Part shown: one piece after another, positions 17,074 through 29,574 of the stretch
Layout of the letters: every line of letters starts with the position of its first letter
How positions within the stretch are numbered: position 1 is the stretch's first letter
DNA from: Myxococcales bacterium
Lineage (GTDB): Bacteria > Myxococcota_A > Polyangia > Polyangiales > JADJMO01
Direction: 5' to 3'
DNA: 64,000 bases
Assembly (NCBI GenBank): GCA_016709545.1
Contig: JADJMO010000032.1
Location: forward strand, 1 to 64,000
Made by a program: the position numbers and the translations under genes
Notes under the pieces: model-generated
Seen by the model: only the letters and a program-made list of their open reading frames with translations
The model's database searches: none
What the model was told of the DNA's origin: nothing

Positions 17074-18426
17074 TCACGGCCCGACCGTGCACGTCGACGC
17101 GACGAGCGGGACGCCGGTCGCGGTGGAAGAGGCAGGCCGGTACCACACGTCCGCGTAGCCGCTGCCGGTCTCGCAGCTCGGCACGAGCTTCTGCACGAAG
17201 CTGGGCGCGCAGCTCGACCAGGCGTTGTCGTCCGCGCGGATCGAGGCGGGGTGGGCGGCGTCGATGCAGACCCCAGCGTGGGTGTTGCGGTCGCCGAGGG
17301 TGGCCGAGCCGAGGTTGTTCTTGCCGGCGCCGGCCAGGTCGCCCCCGAGGTCGAGCACGGCGCCGGAGTCCGCGGTGGTCCGCACGCCGAAGCGGTTGTG
17401 CAGGAGCGTCGACGCGCCGACGTGGACCGGCACGTCCGTCCAGACGTCGAGGCCGGCGATCCCGTTGTCGCGCGCGACGAGGCCGTACACGAGGTGGGGC
17501 GCCTTCAGGGACGACACGCTTCGGGCGCCGAGGCGCACGCCGGCCTCGGAGTTGCCGCTCGCGGTGCCGCCTTCGAAGAGGAGGCGCCCGAAGATGCCGA
17601 CCGTGATGCCCGTCGGCTTGTTGCCGCTGAACGAGCACGTGGTCCCGACGACGTGGATGTCGCCGGCCGTAGCGAAGACGCCGTGGTTCTTGCAGCCCGT
17701 CACGACGAGGTCGGGCCCGAGGTGCACGCTCCCATGAGCGCTGATGCAAGGACTACCCGTGCCCGTGCCGCCCGCGCCGGTCACCGTGGCGTGCCGGAGC
17801 GTCGCGGCGTCGACGTCGGCGGGTGGAGCGCCGCCTTCGGTGATCACGCCGTCGTCGCCGACGATGGTGAACCCCTCGAGGATGGCGCCGTGGTGCAGCA
17901 CCAGCGCGCCGAGCTCGACCGGCAGGTGGGTGACGATCGGGCCGTCTCCCCGCACCGTGACGTTCTTGTGGATCGAGAGGGCGCCGGGCTCGTCGTACCG
18001 CAGGGGTGTCGTGCTCGTGCCGCCACGTACGTGGACGACGCGACGGCTGCTCGGGATGCCGACGAAGGCGAGCGCGTCGGTGATCCGAGACCACGGGCAC
18101 GCGGCGCTGCCGTTGTGGATGGTGCCCGCGTAGGCGCGGTCGACGTACAGATCGATGGTGGTGACCGTCGGCGGCGCGCACGGGGGTTCGGCGTCGGTCT
18201 CGGCGTCGCCGACCACCGCGGCATCGCCGTCGACCGGAGCGTCCGCGAGGGCGTCGATCGTCGTGTCGGGCGCGACGTCCGCCGTGTCGGCCGCATCGGT
18301 CGTCCCGTCGATCGCGCCGTCCGTCGAGGCGTCCGACCCGTCCACGAACGGGTCGGGAACGAGGAGCCCCGAACGGGCGCCGCACCCGACCACGAGACCG
18401 AGGAGGAGGGGCCCACCGCGCGACAT
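17074..18426 (-). CDS. Lipoprotein with parallel beta-helix (DUF1565-like)
   Basis: The 450-residue protein opens with a lipoprotein signal (LLLGLVVGC, lipid-attachment Cys about residue 15) and a 65-residue Asp/Ala/Thr-rich linker typical of myxobacterial outer-surface lipoproteins. After it comes YVDRAYAGTIHNGSAACPW, the DUF1565-like opening of right-handed beta-helices, and then repeating strands of the form GxHVxGxxxxFxxNxxxG (for example SGNKPTGITVG, SGNSEAGVRLG, HNRFGVRT). Such beta-helices bind or cleave polysaccharide, but no catalytic residues can be identified. It is likely exported and surface-exposed. Confidence 0.8.
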   Translation of the reverse strand: MSRGGPLLLGLVVGCGARSGLLVPDPFVDGSDASTDGAIDGTTDAADTADVAPDTTIDALADAPVDGDAAVVGDAETDAEPPCAPPTVTTIDLYVDRAYAGTIHNGSAACPWSRITDALAFVGIPSSRRVVHVRGGTSTTPLRYDEPGALSIHKNVTVRGDGPIVTHLPVELGALVLHHGAILEGFTIVGDDGVITEGGAPPADVDAATLRHATVTGAGGTGTGSPCISAHGSVHLGPDLVVTGCKNHGVFATAGDIHVVGTTCSFSGNKPTGITVGIFGRLLFEGGTASGNSEAGVRLGARSVSSLKAPHLVYGLVARDNGIAGLDVWTDVPVHVGASTLLHNRFGVRTTADSGAVLDLGGDLAGAGKNNLGSATLGDRNTHAGVCIDAAHPASIRADDNAWSSCAPSFVQKLVPSCETGSGYADVWYRPASSTATGVPLVASTCTVGP

Positions 18427-18477
18427 CCCCGAAAGCCTACCGCATCGGAGCGGCTCAGGACGTGGGCGCCCCGTTCG

Positions 18478-19641
18478 CTACTCCGCGGCGACCGGCGGCG
18501 CCTGGCCGAAGATCTCGCGCTCCACCGCGGCCTCCGCCTCGCCGTGCGTCGTGTCCGCGGCCATGTAGTCGCGGAACGTGTGGTTCTCGCGGGTCGCGAA
18601 GCAGTACGCGTTGAAGATCGCGTTGAACCCCGCGAGCATGGGCTTGCCCGGCAGCGGCAGGTAGAACCCACCGCGCTCGGCGAGGTGGACCGCCTTGCGC
18701 AGCACCGAGCCCGCGAACTCGAACACGTCCGTGCCGAGCTCCGCGAGCTCCGGCTCGAGCAGCAGCACGAGCGGCACCGCGGGCAGGGCCATCCGCAGGC
18801 GCGTCAGGCGCGAGGTGGGGCTCTTCGACTGCCACGCCGACAGCGGGAACTCCTTGAAGTAGTTGTCCGGCAGCGCGGTGTGCCGCGACTCGTCGAGGTG
18901 GAACAGTCGCAGCACCTCGAGGCCCGGCTTGTCGCTCAAGAGGCCGAAGATGCTGAGCGCGATCGTCTCGACCAGCACGTTCATGCCGAAGAAGCGGTTG
19001 AGGCCCTTAGCCTTGAGACAGCCCTCGAGCAGCATGTACTCCCACACCGAGAGGCGCGGGATCTCCACGTTGAACGCCTGGATCAGCTCGCGCAGCACGA
19101 CGAAGTGCTTGGCCTCTTCGACCACCTGCATGGTGACCGCGGCGCGCGCGCCGGTGCTCTTCACCTCGGCGAGCATCGAGGCCGAGACGAGCCACGCGTA
19201 GGCCTCGCCGTGGCCGATGGCGGAGAGCACGCCGACGAGGGCCTTCTTCTCCGCGAGGGTGTACTCGCGGTCCAGCAGGTCGCGGAACTCCTGGCTGGTG
19301 ATGCGGGCGCGCGCGGCCTTCTCCGCCGGGGAGAGGTTGCCGATCGCCGCGTCGGTGAGCTTCTTCTCCGCGTCGTTCGCGTCGCGGAAGCTCGTCCACG
19401 GGAGCGCCTGCTCGGCCTTCCACAGCAGACGCAGGCTCTTGTCGTAGTGCTTCTTGCGCAGCGAGTCGCGCGCGCCGCCCACGAACTCGTAGGCCTCGTC
19501 GTCGTAGTCGGCGGCCCGGCCGCCGAGGCCGATCTTGCCCGCGAACCGGTCGCGCGCGCGGACCCAGCCGTTCACTGCTCGCTCGACGACGCGGTTGAGC
19601 TCTGCCGCACGCGGGTTCACCGAACGCTTCTGGAACTGCAT
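18478..19641 (-). CDS. Ferritin-like di-iron protein
   Basis: The 387-residue helical protein carries a full set of di-iron carboxylate ligands in family order: E146 (GHGEAYAW), E176-x-x-H179 (VVEEAKHF), E225 (LVETIALS), E251-x-x-H254 (LDESRHTA). This two-ExxH arrangement fits oxidases or oxygenases of the ferritin-like superfamily. The C-terminal third has a hydrophobic stretch (LRMALPAVPLVLLLEPELAE), which may be membrane-associated. The substrate is unknown. A TetR-family regulator is 31 bp upstream on the same strand, so the pair is probably one autoregulated operon. The start at 19641 is followed by a basic N-terminus. Confidence 0.8.
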   Translation of the reverse strand: MQFQKRSVNPRAAELNRVVERAVNGWVRARDRFAGKIGLGGRAADYDDEAYEFVGGARDSLRKKHYDKSLRLLWKAEQALPWTSFRDANDAEKKLTDAAIGNLSPAEKAARARITSQEFRDLLDREYTLAEKKALVGVLSAIGHGEAYAWLVSASMLAEVKSTGARAAVTMQVVEEAKHFVVLRELIQAFNVEIPRLSVWEYMLLEGCLKAKGLNRFFGMNVLVETIALSIFGLLSDKPGLEVLRLFHLDESRHTALPDNYFKEFPLSAWQSKSPTSRLTRLRMALPAVPLVLLLEPELAELGTDVFEFAGSVLRKAVHLAERGGFYLPLPGKPMLAGFNAIFNAYCFATRENHTFRDYMAADTTHGEAEAAVEREIFGQAPPVAAE

Positions 19642-19672
19642 GACACTCTCCTTGGGCAGGTTGGCGAGGGGA

Positions 19673-20299
19673 TCAGGGACGGGCGAGGGCGATGGTGGCG
19701 AGCAGGCGGAGCGCGGAGATCGCGCGCTCGATCCGGTCGTGCGCCTCGCCGAAGGCGGACTCGATGCCGATGCCGTTGAGCGTGGCCCACACGAGATCGG
19801 CCGCTTGCTCGGCGGTCATGGGCACCCGGGCGAGGTCTTCGCCGAGGATGTCCTGCATCGAGGTGACGAGGAGGCCGCGGAAGAACTCGCGCAGCCGGAC
19901 GACGTGCACGCGGAGCTTTTCGTTGGAGAGCGCGCCGGCCCACAGCTCGGCCTGCACCGCGAGGTCGTTGCTCTCGCGGAGGGTCGCGACGAGCGCGTCG
20001 AACGCGAGCAGGCCGCGCTCCTTGCCGCTCTCGATGGGGGCGACGGCCGCGGCCACCCGCTTGGCGAGGCGCTCGTACGCGCGCATCTGCACCTCGACGA
20101 AGAGGTGCTCCTTCGACTGGAAGTGATAGTGGAGCAGGCTCTTCGAGACCCCGGCCTTCTCGGCGATCTCGCGCATGGCGGCGCCGGCGTAGCCGCCGCG
20201 GGAGAAGCACGCCTCGGCGGCGTCGAGGATCGCGGCCACCTGGCCGACGTCCGCGGAGCGCTTGAAAGAGGTGGGGTCGATCGCGGGGAGGAGTTGCAT
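19673..20299 (-). CDS. TetR-family transcriptional regulator
   Basis: The 208-residue protein has an N-terminal TetR helix-turn-helix (about residues 22-68): ILDAAEACFSRGGYAGAAM then IAEKAGVSKSLLHYHFQSKE. The C-terminal all-helical domain would bind a ligand and dimerise. It is first in a minus-strand unit with the di-iron protein. Two inverted repeats sit 9-47 bp upstream of its ATG, consistent with autorepression. Confidence 0.92.
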   Translation of the reverse strand: MQLLPAIDPTSFKRSADVGQVAAILDAAEACFSRGGYAGAAMREIAEKAGVSKSLLHYHFQSKEHLFVEVQMRAYERLAKRVAAAVAPIESGKERGLLAFDALVATLRESNDLAVQAELWAGALSNEKLRVHVVRLREFFRGLLVTSMQDILGEDLARVPMTAEQAADLVWATLNGIGIESAFGEAHDRIERAISALRLLATIALARP

Positions 20300-20307
20300 A
20301 AGGCTCC

Positions 20308-20346
20308 AGACTGCCTGACCGTCCAGTCTGACTGGCCGGCCGGTCA
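20308..20346. promoter_or_regulatory. Candidate TetR operator: two inverted repeats
   Basis: One element is AGACTG (20308-20313) facing CAGTCT (20324-20329) with a 10-bp spacer. The second is an 18-bp palindrome with one mismatched pair, TGACTGGCCGGCCGGTCA (20329-20346). Both share GACTG/TGACC-type half-sites. They are positioned directly upstream of the TetR gene and downstream of the divergent lipoprotein promoter region, so binding could control both directions. Confidence 0.65.
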
Positions 20347-20422
20347 GCTGGACCGTAGCACCCCATCCGGCCGCTCTGCAACCCCACCTCGATCTCGTGG
20401 CGGTGGCGGGCGAGAATGCGGG

Positions 20423-21259
20423 ATGCTCCGAGCGAACGGTCGCGCCCGCACTGTGCTGGCGCTGGGCCTGATGGTCTCCCTGTTCGCCGCCTGCTCCCTC
20501 GCCGTGGACCTCGAAGGCTATTCGGGCGGGACGGCCGACACGGGTGGCCGTGACTCGGGAACGCTCGACGCCCGCGAGGTGGGCACGGACACGACGGTGT
20601 CGGATGGCCCCGTCGACAGCAAGGCGGACAGCGAGCTCGTCGACGCCGACGCGACGCCGGACACCGCCGTCGACAGCTCCACCGTCGACACCGCCACGGA
20701 CAGCGGGAGCGACGTGGCCATCGACAGCGCCCCCGACGGCGACGCGGGGCCCGGCTGTCACCCGGTGATCAACGAGGTCGTCACCGGCCTCGCGCTGCCC
20801 GGCTCCGCGACCGACGAGTTCGTCGAGCTCTACAACCCGTGCTCGTCCGCGATCGCCCTCTCCGCCTGGAAGATCGCCTACCGCAGCTCGGCCGGCGCCT
20901 CCGAGTCCACGCTCGCCGCCCTGACCGGCACGATCCCCGCGGGTGGCTACCTCTTCCTCGCGAGCGCGGGCGGCTACTTCTCCAAGACGCCGTACACGCC
21001 CGACGCCACGTTCTCGAGCGGCCTCGCGGGCGCGGGCGGCGGCATCGGCCTGCGCGACGACAAGGGCGCGCTCGTCGACTCGCTCGCGTGGGGCGACGCG
21101 GTGGCGGGGCACCCGTTCGCGGAGACGACGAAGAAGGCGGCAGCCACGACGAGCGCGCCGCCGGGCCAGGGGCTCGCGCGGACGCCGAACGGCAAGGACA
21201 CCAACGACAACTCCGCCGACTTCGCCGCCGCCGCGCCGACGCCGAAGGCCGCGAACTAG
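20423..21259 (+). CDS. Lipoprotein with lamin-tail (LTD) domain
   Basis: The 278-residue protein has a lipoprotein signal (MVSLFAACS; lipid Cys about residue 24), an Asp/Ser/Thr-rich linker to about residue 112, then a lamin-tail-like domain: CHPVINEVVTG, EFVELYNPCSSAIALSAWK, IPAGGYLFLASAGG, GGIGLRDDKGALVDSLAWG. LTD domains in bacteria are extracellular immunoglobulin-like folds often on DNA- or membrane-associated exported proteins. Its stop TAG shares the palindrome CTAG with the stop of the convergent GGDEF gene. The start is the ATG at 20423. Confidence 0.85.
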   Translation: MLRANGRARTVLALGLMVSLFAACSLAVDLEGYSGGTADTGGRDSGTLDAREVGTDTTVSDGPVDSKADSELVDADATPDTAVDSSTVDTATDSGSDVAIDSAPDGDAGPGCHPVINEVVTGLALPGSATDEFVELYNPCSSAIALSAWKIAYRSSAGASESTLAALTGTIPAGGYLFLASAGGYFSKTPYTPDATFSSGLAGAGGGIGLRDDKGALVDSLAWGDAVAGHPFAETTKKAAATTSAPPGQGLARTPNGKDTNDNSADFAAAAPTPKAAN

Positions 21260-22704
21260 CGCTCCACGTCGGTGGCGCCGTAGCCGATCGCGGCGCGGCC
21301 GACGGCCTTGGCCACGTAGAGGTGGCGGTCGGCGACGGTGAAGAGGTCCTTCGGCGCGCCGTGCTCGGGGCTCGCGCCGAGCCCGAGGCTGAGGGCGATG
21401 CCGGCCGCACGCGCCGAAGCCGCGAGCCGCCGCGCGACGAGGAGCCCCTCCGAGAGCGCCGCCCCTGGCAGCAGCACCGCGAGCTCGTCGCCGCCGATGC
21501 GCGCCGCGAAATCGTGACCGCGCACGTTCGCGAGCACCACGCCGCCGACCGAGCGCAGCACCGCGTCGCCCTCGGCGTGCCCGAGGCGATCGTTGATCGC
21601 CTTGAAGTGATCGAGGTCGATGAGGATCAGCGAGAGGGGCGCGTGGTCGCGGGTCGCGCGCGCGATCTCCTCGACGAGGCGCTCGTCGAAGGCGCGGCGC
21701 GTGGCGAGGGTGGTCAACGGATCGGTGCTGGCGAGCGCCTCCACGCGCGAGAGCAGCGCGCGGTTGTCGCGGGCGAGGGAGAGCGTGTCGACGAACAGCC
21801 CCAGCGCCGAGCGCCGGGCCTCGTCGGGCGGCGTGGTCGCGCCGAAGCGGTCGTCGGCGAACAGGAGGGCCGCGCCGCCGTCGAAGCGCACCCGCGCGAG
21901 GACGACCCAGGGCCCTGGATCGAGCGCGGCGAGGGCGGCGTCCGGCGTGACCACGACGGGGCTCGTGGCCGAGAGCGCCTCGCGCACCAGCGGTCCGTCG
22001 GCCGACAGCGTGGTGTCGCGCACGAGCGCCGCGAACCCGTCTTCGACGCGCATGCGCCGGGACTCGGGCAGGGTGAGCGCGCTCCCCTCGGACTCGAGGC
22101 TCTCCCAGATCCGGTGCGCCTCGGCCTCGTCGGCGGGGCCGACGCCGTGCAGACCCGCGAGCTCCCGGTCCGGGTTCGAGACGAACAGCGCCACGCGGTG
22201 GAAGCCGAGGCCCGCGCCGGAGGCGATGCCGGAGATCATCACGCGCGCCGCGGCGTCGACGTCGGGGGCCCGGAGCACCTCGGAGGTGAGGGCGCGCAGC
22301 GTGGCGAGGCGCGCCTCGCCCTCGGCGAAGCCCTCGAGCGCCGCGGTGAAGAGGGCGGTGTCGAGCAGCTCGCCGACGATGCGCCGCACGAGCTCGCGCG
22401 CGTCGATCGAAAGCCCCACGCCGTCGATGACGACCCGACGCCCCTCGCGCCCGGCGCCGTCCTCGCGCACCACCGTGAGCGAACACGTCGCGCCCACGCG
22501 GACCTCGCCCGGCTCGAAGACGCCCTGCGAGGCGAGCTTCAAGAGCGGCGTGATCGACGCCGGGATCGCCTCGGCGTCCGCGGGCAGCTCCGCAGAGAGC
22601 CGGAGGCGACACGGGAGCCTGCCGAGCAGCGCGGCGAGGGAGAGCGGCACGTGCGCGACCCGGACTCGCCAGGCGTGGGCTTCGGGGAGGGTATCGACGA
22701 ACAT
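21256..22704 (-). CDS. Diguanylate cyclase with GAF-like sensor and GGDEF domain
   Basis: The 482-residue cytoplasmic protein makes c-di-GMP from two GTP. The C-terminal GGDEF domain (about residues 325-482) has ASTDPLTTLATRRAFDERL, LILIDLDHFKAINDRLGH and the active site RIGGDELAVLL. An intact product-inhibition site RGHD lies exactly five residues before GGDEL. The middle region (about 135-315) reads as a GAF domain. The first 115 residues form a PilZ-like or unclassified beta-rich domain (LPCRLRLSAELP). It starts 4 bp after the PknK-like kinase stop, so the two are co-expressed. GGDEL replaces the more common GGDEF/GGEEF; Leu at the last position is tolerated in active enzymes. Confidence 0.92.
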   Translation of the reverse strand: MFVDTLPEAHAWRVRVAHVPLSLAALLGRLPCRLRLSAELPADAEAIPASITPLLKLASQGVFEPGEVRVGATCSLTVVREDGAGREGRRVVIDGVGLSIDARELVRRIVGELLDTALFTAALEGFAEGEARLATLRALTSEVLRAPDVDAAARVMISGIASGAGLGFHRVALFVSNPDRELAGLHGVGPADEAEAHRIWESLESEGSALTLPESRRMRVEDGFAALVRDTTLSADGPLVREALSATSPVVVTPDAALAALDPGPWVVLARVRFDGGAALLFADDRFGATTPPDEARRSALGLFVDTLSLARDNRALLSRVEALASTDPLTTLATRRAFDERLVEEIARATRDHAPLSLILIDLDHFKAINDRLGHAEGDAVLRSVGGVVLANVRGHDFAARIGGDELAVLLPGAALSEGLLVARRLAASARAAGIALSLGLGASPEHGAPKDLFTVADRHLYVAKAVGRAAIGYGATDVER

Positions 22705-22708
22705 GAGA

Positions 22709-26568
<3,860 letters not shown>

Positions 26569-26620
26569 CCCCCGTTGCAGTTGGCCAGCCGCCCCACGGA
26601 AGAGAGGATATACGGGTCGC

Positions 26621-27466
26621 ATGCCCTCGGGGGATCCCCTCGCCGTCCACGCCTTGATCGCCGGGAAGTACCGCGTCCTCGACCGCATCGACGACGGTTC
26701 GATGTCCATCGTCGCGCGGGCGCGGGTCGAGGGGCCGTCGACGATCGGCGTGGGAAACCTGGTCGCGCTGAAGGTCCTGCACCCGGAGCTCGCCGGTGAC
26801 CCCGAGCTCGTGGAGCGCTTTCGTCGGGAGGCGCGGGCCCTCGGTCGCGTGCGCAGCCCACATGCGGTGCGCATGTACGAGGTGGTGGAGATCCCGCCGC
26901 CGTGCATGGTCATGGAGTGGCTCGAGGGCGAAGACCTCGACCACCGCATCGCCGAGGACGGCCCGCTGCCCGTCGACGAGGCGGTGCGCGCGATCGTCGA
27001 GGCCTGCGATGCGATGTCGGAGGCCCACGCGCACGGCATCATCCACCGCGACCTCAAGCCCTCGAACCTGTTCCTCACGCCCTCGGGCGTGAAGGTGATC
27101 GACTTCGGCATCGCCAAGGACGCCGTCACGCCGGAGACGAGCTTGACCGGCACCGGCGCCGCGATGGGCTCGCCGCTCTACATGGCGCCGGAGCAGATCC
27201 GCTGCGAGCGCGTCGACGCGCGCGCGGACGTCTGGGCGCTCGGGGTCACGCTCTACGAGCTGCTCGTCGGGGTCACGCCGTTCGAGAGCGAGGTGCCGGC
27301 GATGGTGCTCGCCGGGATCCTCGGGCGCAGCGCGCCGCCGATCCGCGACGACCGGCCCGACGTGTCCGAGAAGCTCGAGGCCATCGTGTTCCGCTGCCTC
27401 GAGAAGGACAAGAGCGCGCGGTTCGCCAGCGCGTCGGCGCTGGCCGAGGCCCTCGAGGATCTCTAG
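26621..27466 (+). CDS. Ser/Thr protein kinase with degenerate glycine loop
   Basis: The 281-residue protein is a bare Hanks-type kinase domain without membrane anchor or sensor. Lys51 (VALKVLH), HRDLKPSN (141-148), DFG (160-162), GSPLYMAPEQ and the APE-to-DVWALG region are intact, so catalysis is likely. The nucleotide-binding loop is unusual: IDDGSMSIVARA (23-34) lacks two of the three glycines of GxGxxG. The start is the ATG at 26621. The gene's stop shares CTAG with the convergent methyltransferase gene. Confidence 0.9.
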   Translation: MPSGDPLAVHALIAGKYRVLDRIDDGSMSIVARARVEGPSTIGVGNLVALKVLHPELAGDPELVERFRREARALGRVRSPHAVRMYEVVEIPPPCMVMEWLEGEDLDHRIAEDGPLPVDEAVRAIVEACDAMSEAHAHGIIHRDLKPSNLFLTPSGVKVIDFGIAKDAVTPETSLTGTGAAMGSPLYMAPEQIRCERVDARADVWALGVTLYELLVGVTPFESEVPAMVLAGILGRSAPPIRDDRPDVSEKLEAIVFRCLEKDKSARFASASALAEALEDL

Positions 27467-28836
27467 CGCACGCGCGCGACGAGCTGCCGCGAGAACAGGC
27501 TCACCATCAGTGTCTCGTAGGCGAAGCCGTGCTCCGCCGCGGCCTCGACGAGCGCGCGGTGCTCCTCGCCCTGCCACCCGGGGTTGCAGAGGTACTCGTC
27601 GAACACGAGGACGGTGCCGGGCACGAAGCGAGGCGCCAGGACCGCGAAGGCGTCTCTCGTCGAGGCGTAGAGATCGCAGTCCACGTTGACGAAGCGGATC
27701 GGCCCCGGGTGCTCGGCGACGAACGGGCCGAGGGTGTCGCGGAACCAGCCGACGTGGAGCCGCACGTCGTCGCGCACGGCCGGGAGCTCGCCGCGCGTGG
27801 TGTAGGCGCCGACGGGGCGGGCGCCCCACTCGGTGGGCAGCCCCTCGAACGAGTCGAAGCCGTGGACGAGGCCGTCGACCCGCGCGGCGAGGAAGTCGAT
27901 CGAGACGCCGCGCCGCACGCCGAGCTCGAGGACGAGACCTTCGCCGCTCGCCTCGCTGAGCGCGGCCTCGAGGACCCGGAAGCCGTTCGTGAAGAGGCGC
28001 GGGCGAGGCTCGAGGGCGAGCACGAACGCGAGGCTCGACGCGAGGTGCTCGGGGGCGCCCTCGAGGAGCGGCGCGGCTCGCTCGTGGTCTCCTCGGAGCG
28101 CGGCGATCGCCCCGAGATGGAAGCGCGCGAGGACGTGGTCGGCGCGGGCCTCGAGCGCGCGGACCAGGCACGCCTCGGCGGCCTCGGGCGCGTCGTCCCA
28201 GCGCGCGGCGAAGAGATCGAACCAGGCAGCAGGCTCGCGCGGATCGCGCGCGATCGCGGCCTCGAACGCGGCGACGGCCTCGCGCGCGCGGCCCTGATCG
28301 GCGAGCGCGTTGCCGAGGTTGACGTGCACGGCGGCGACGCGGTCGTCGACGGAGAGGGCGCTGCGGTAGGCGACCTCGGCCTCCACGAGGCGGCCGTCCT
28401 CGGCGAGCGCGAGGCCGAGGCCGTTCCACACCTCCACGGTCTCGAGTCCCGCCTGCAGGGCCGACGCGTAGGCCGCGATGGCGGGCTCGAGCTCGCCGCG
28501 ACGGCGACGGAGGGTGGCGACGCCGAGGGCCGCGTGGGCCGCGACGGACGGGTCCTTGCGTGCGCGTTCGTAGGCGGCGAGGGCCCCGTCTTCGTCGCCG
28601 TGGGCCGCGAGCGCGTGCCCGAGGTTGACGGCGAGGGCGGCGTGGTCGGGCGCGAGGTCGGCGGCGCGGCGCAGGCGCGCGACGGCGGTGGCGTGCTCGC
28701 CGCGCGCGTGGGCGACGAGGCCGCCGACGTGGAGCGCGGCGACGGAGGTCGGGTCGTCGGCGAGCGCGGCGGCGACGAGCTGTTCGGCCTCGTCGAGGTG
28801 GCCCGCCTGGAGGGCCTGCACGGCGCGGGGGATCAT
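27463..28836 (-). CDS. TPR protein with TylF/MycF-like methyltransferase domain
   Basis: The first 250 residues contain about seven TPR units (for example AALAVNLGHALAAHGDEDG, VWNGLGLALAEDGRLVEA, VHVNLGNALADQGRAREA). The last 190 residues form a TylF-family SAM-dependent methyltransferase: VLELGVRRGVSIDFLA (SAM loop), VHGFDSFEGLPTEWG, RFVNVDCDLYASTRDA and VLVFDEYLCNP with the metal-binding acidic residues. TylF enzymes O-methylate sugars of natural products. The TPR fusion suggests a protein-bound or glycan substrate, which is inference. It follows the ankyrin gene by three bases. Confidence 0.9.
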   Translation of the reverse strand: MIPRAVQALQAGHLDEAEQLVAAALADDPTSVAALHVGGLVAHARGEHATAVARLRRAADLAPDHAALAVNLGHALAAHGDEDGALAAYERARKDPSVAAHAALGVATLRRRRGELEPAIAAYASALQAGLETVEVWNGLGLALAEDGRLVEAEVAYRSALSVDDRVAAVHVNLGNALADQGRAREAVAAFEAAIARDPREPAAWFDLFAARWDDAPEAAEACLVRALEARADHVLARFHLGAIAALRGDHERAAPLLEGAPEHLASSLAFVLALEPRPRLFTNGFRVLEAALSEASGEGLVLELGVRRGVSIDFLAARVDGLVHGFDSFEGLPTEWGARPVGAYTTRGELPAVRDDVRLHVGWFRDTLGPFVAEHPGPIRFVNVDCDLYASTRDAFAVLAPRFVPGTVLVFDEYLCNPGWQGEEHRALVEAAAEHGFAYETLMVSLFSRQLVARVR

Positions 28837-28839
28837 CGG

Positions 28840-29529
28840 TCAGGGCCGCGGTCGATAGACGGTGGCCACGTGCTCGGGGCCGAACCGGACCTCGGTGACG
28901 TCGGGAAGGTTGCAGTCCTGCTGCGGCGGGTCGAGCCGGGCCACGTACGCGACCCCGTTCGACTCGAGGCGTTCGGTGATGCGCACCTTCACGGCCGGTG
29001 GCTTCGGACCGTGGACGTGGACGTCGACCGCGACGCCGACCTGCAGGCCCTCCCGCTCCGCGCGCGACGGGATCCTGAACCGCGGGTGGTAGTGGTCGGC
29101 GAGGTGCTCGGCGTTCTGGATCCTCGCCGCGAGCACGGTGGTGGCGCGCGGCCGCGCGACCACGTCGCTGAAGAACGCGCCGAGCGCGAGGGTCTCGGCG
29201 GAGCTGCGCGGGGTCACGCCCCAGTGGTTCTGCGCGTCGGCGTCCGCGTCGGCGTCGAGCAGCGCCTGGAGGATCGACTGCTTGCGCTCCCGCACCGCGG
29301 TGTGGAGGGCGGTCTCTCCGGTGCGGTGGTAGCGCAGCTCGGTGTCCGCGCCGGCCGCGAGCAGGACCTTCATTGCCTCGAGCCAGCCCATCGCGACCGC
29401 GAGGTGGAGGCCGGTCATGCCGTACTCGTCCTGCGCATCGCGGTGCTCGGCGAGCCCAGCGCGCACCTTGTCGAGGTCACGGACCTTGTCGAAGGTGTCG
29501 AACGCGCGAAACCACTCCTTCGGGGTCAT
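28840..29529 (-). CDS. Ankyrin-repeat protein
   Basis: The 229-residue cytoplasmic protein has two to three ankyrin repeats in its first half (GMTGLHLAVAMGWLEAMKVL, GETALHTAVRERKQSILQAL, HWGVTPRSSAETLALG). The second half is a beta-rich domain with no assignment. It starts at the ATG at 29529 and ends three bases before the TPR/methyltransferase gene, forming a two-gene unit. No enzymatic motif is visible; the repeats imply protein binding. Confidence 0.85.
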   Translation of the reverse strand: MTPKEWFRAFDTFDKVRDLDKVRAGLAEHRDAQDEYGMTGLHLAVAMGWLEAMKVLLAAGADTELRYHRTGETALHTAVRERKQSILQALLDADADADAQNHWGVTPRSSAETLALGAFFSDVVARPRATTVLAARIQNAEHLADHYHPRFRIPSRAEREGLQVGVAVDVHVHGPKPPAVKVRITERLESNGVAYVARLDPPQQDCNLPDVTEVRFGPEHVATVYRPRP

Positions 29530-29574
29530 CGGGGCAGGATAGCCTGGTACTCGCGCCAAGGAGGGGGTCACCCG

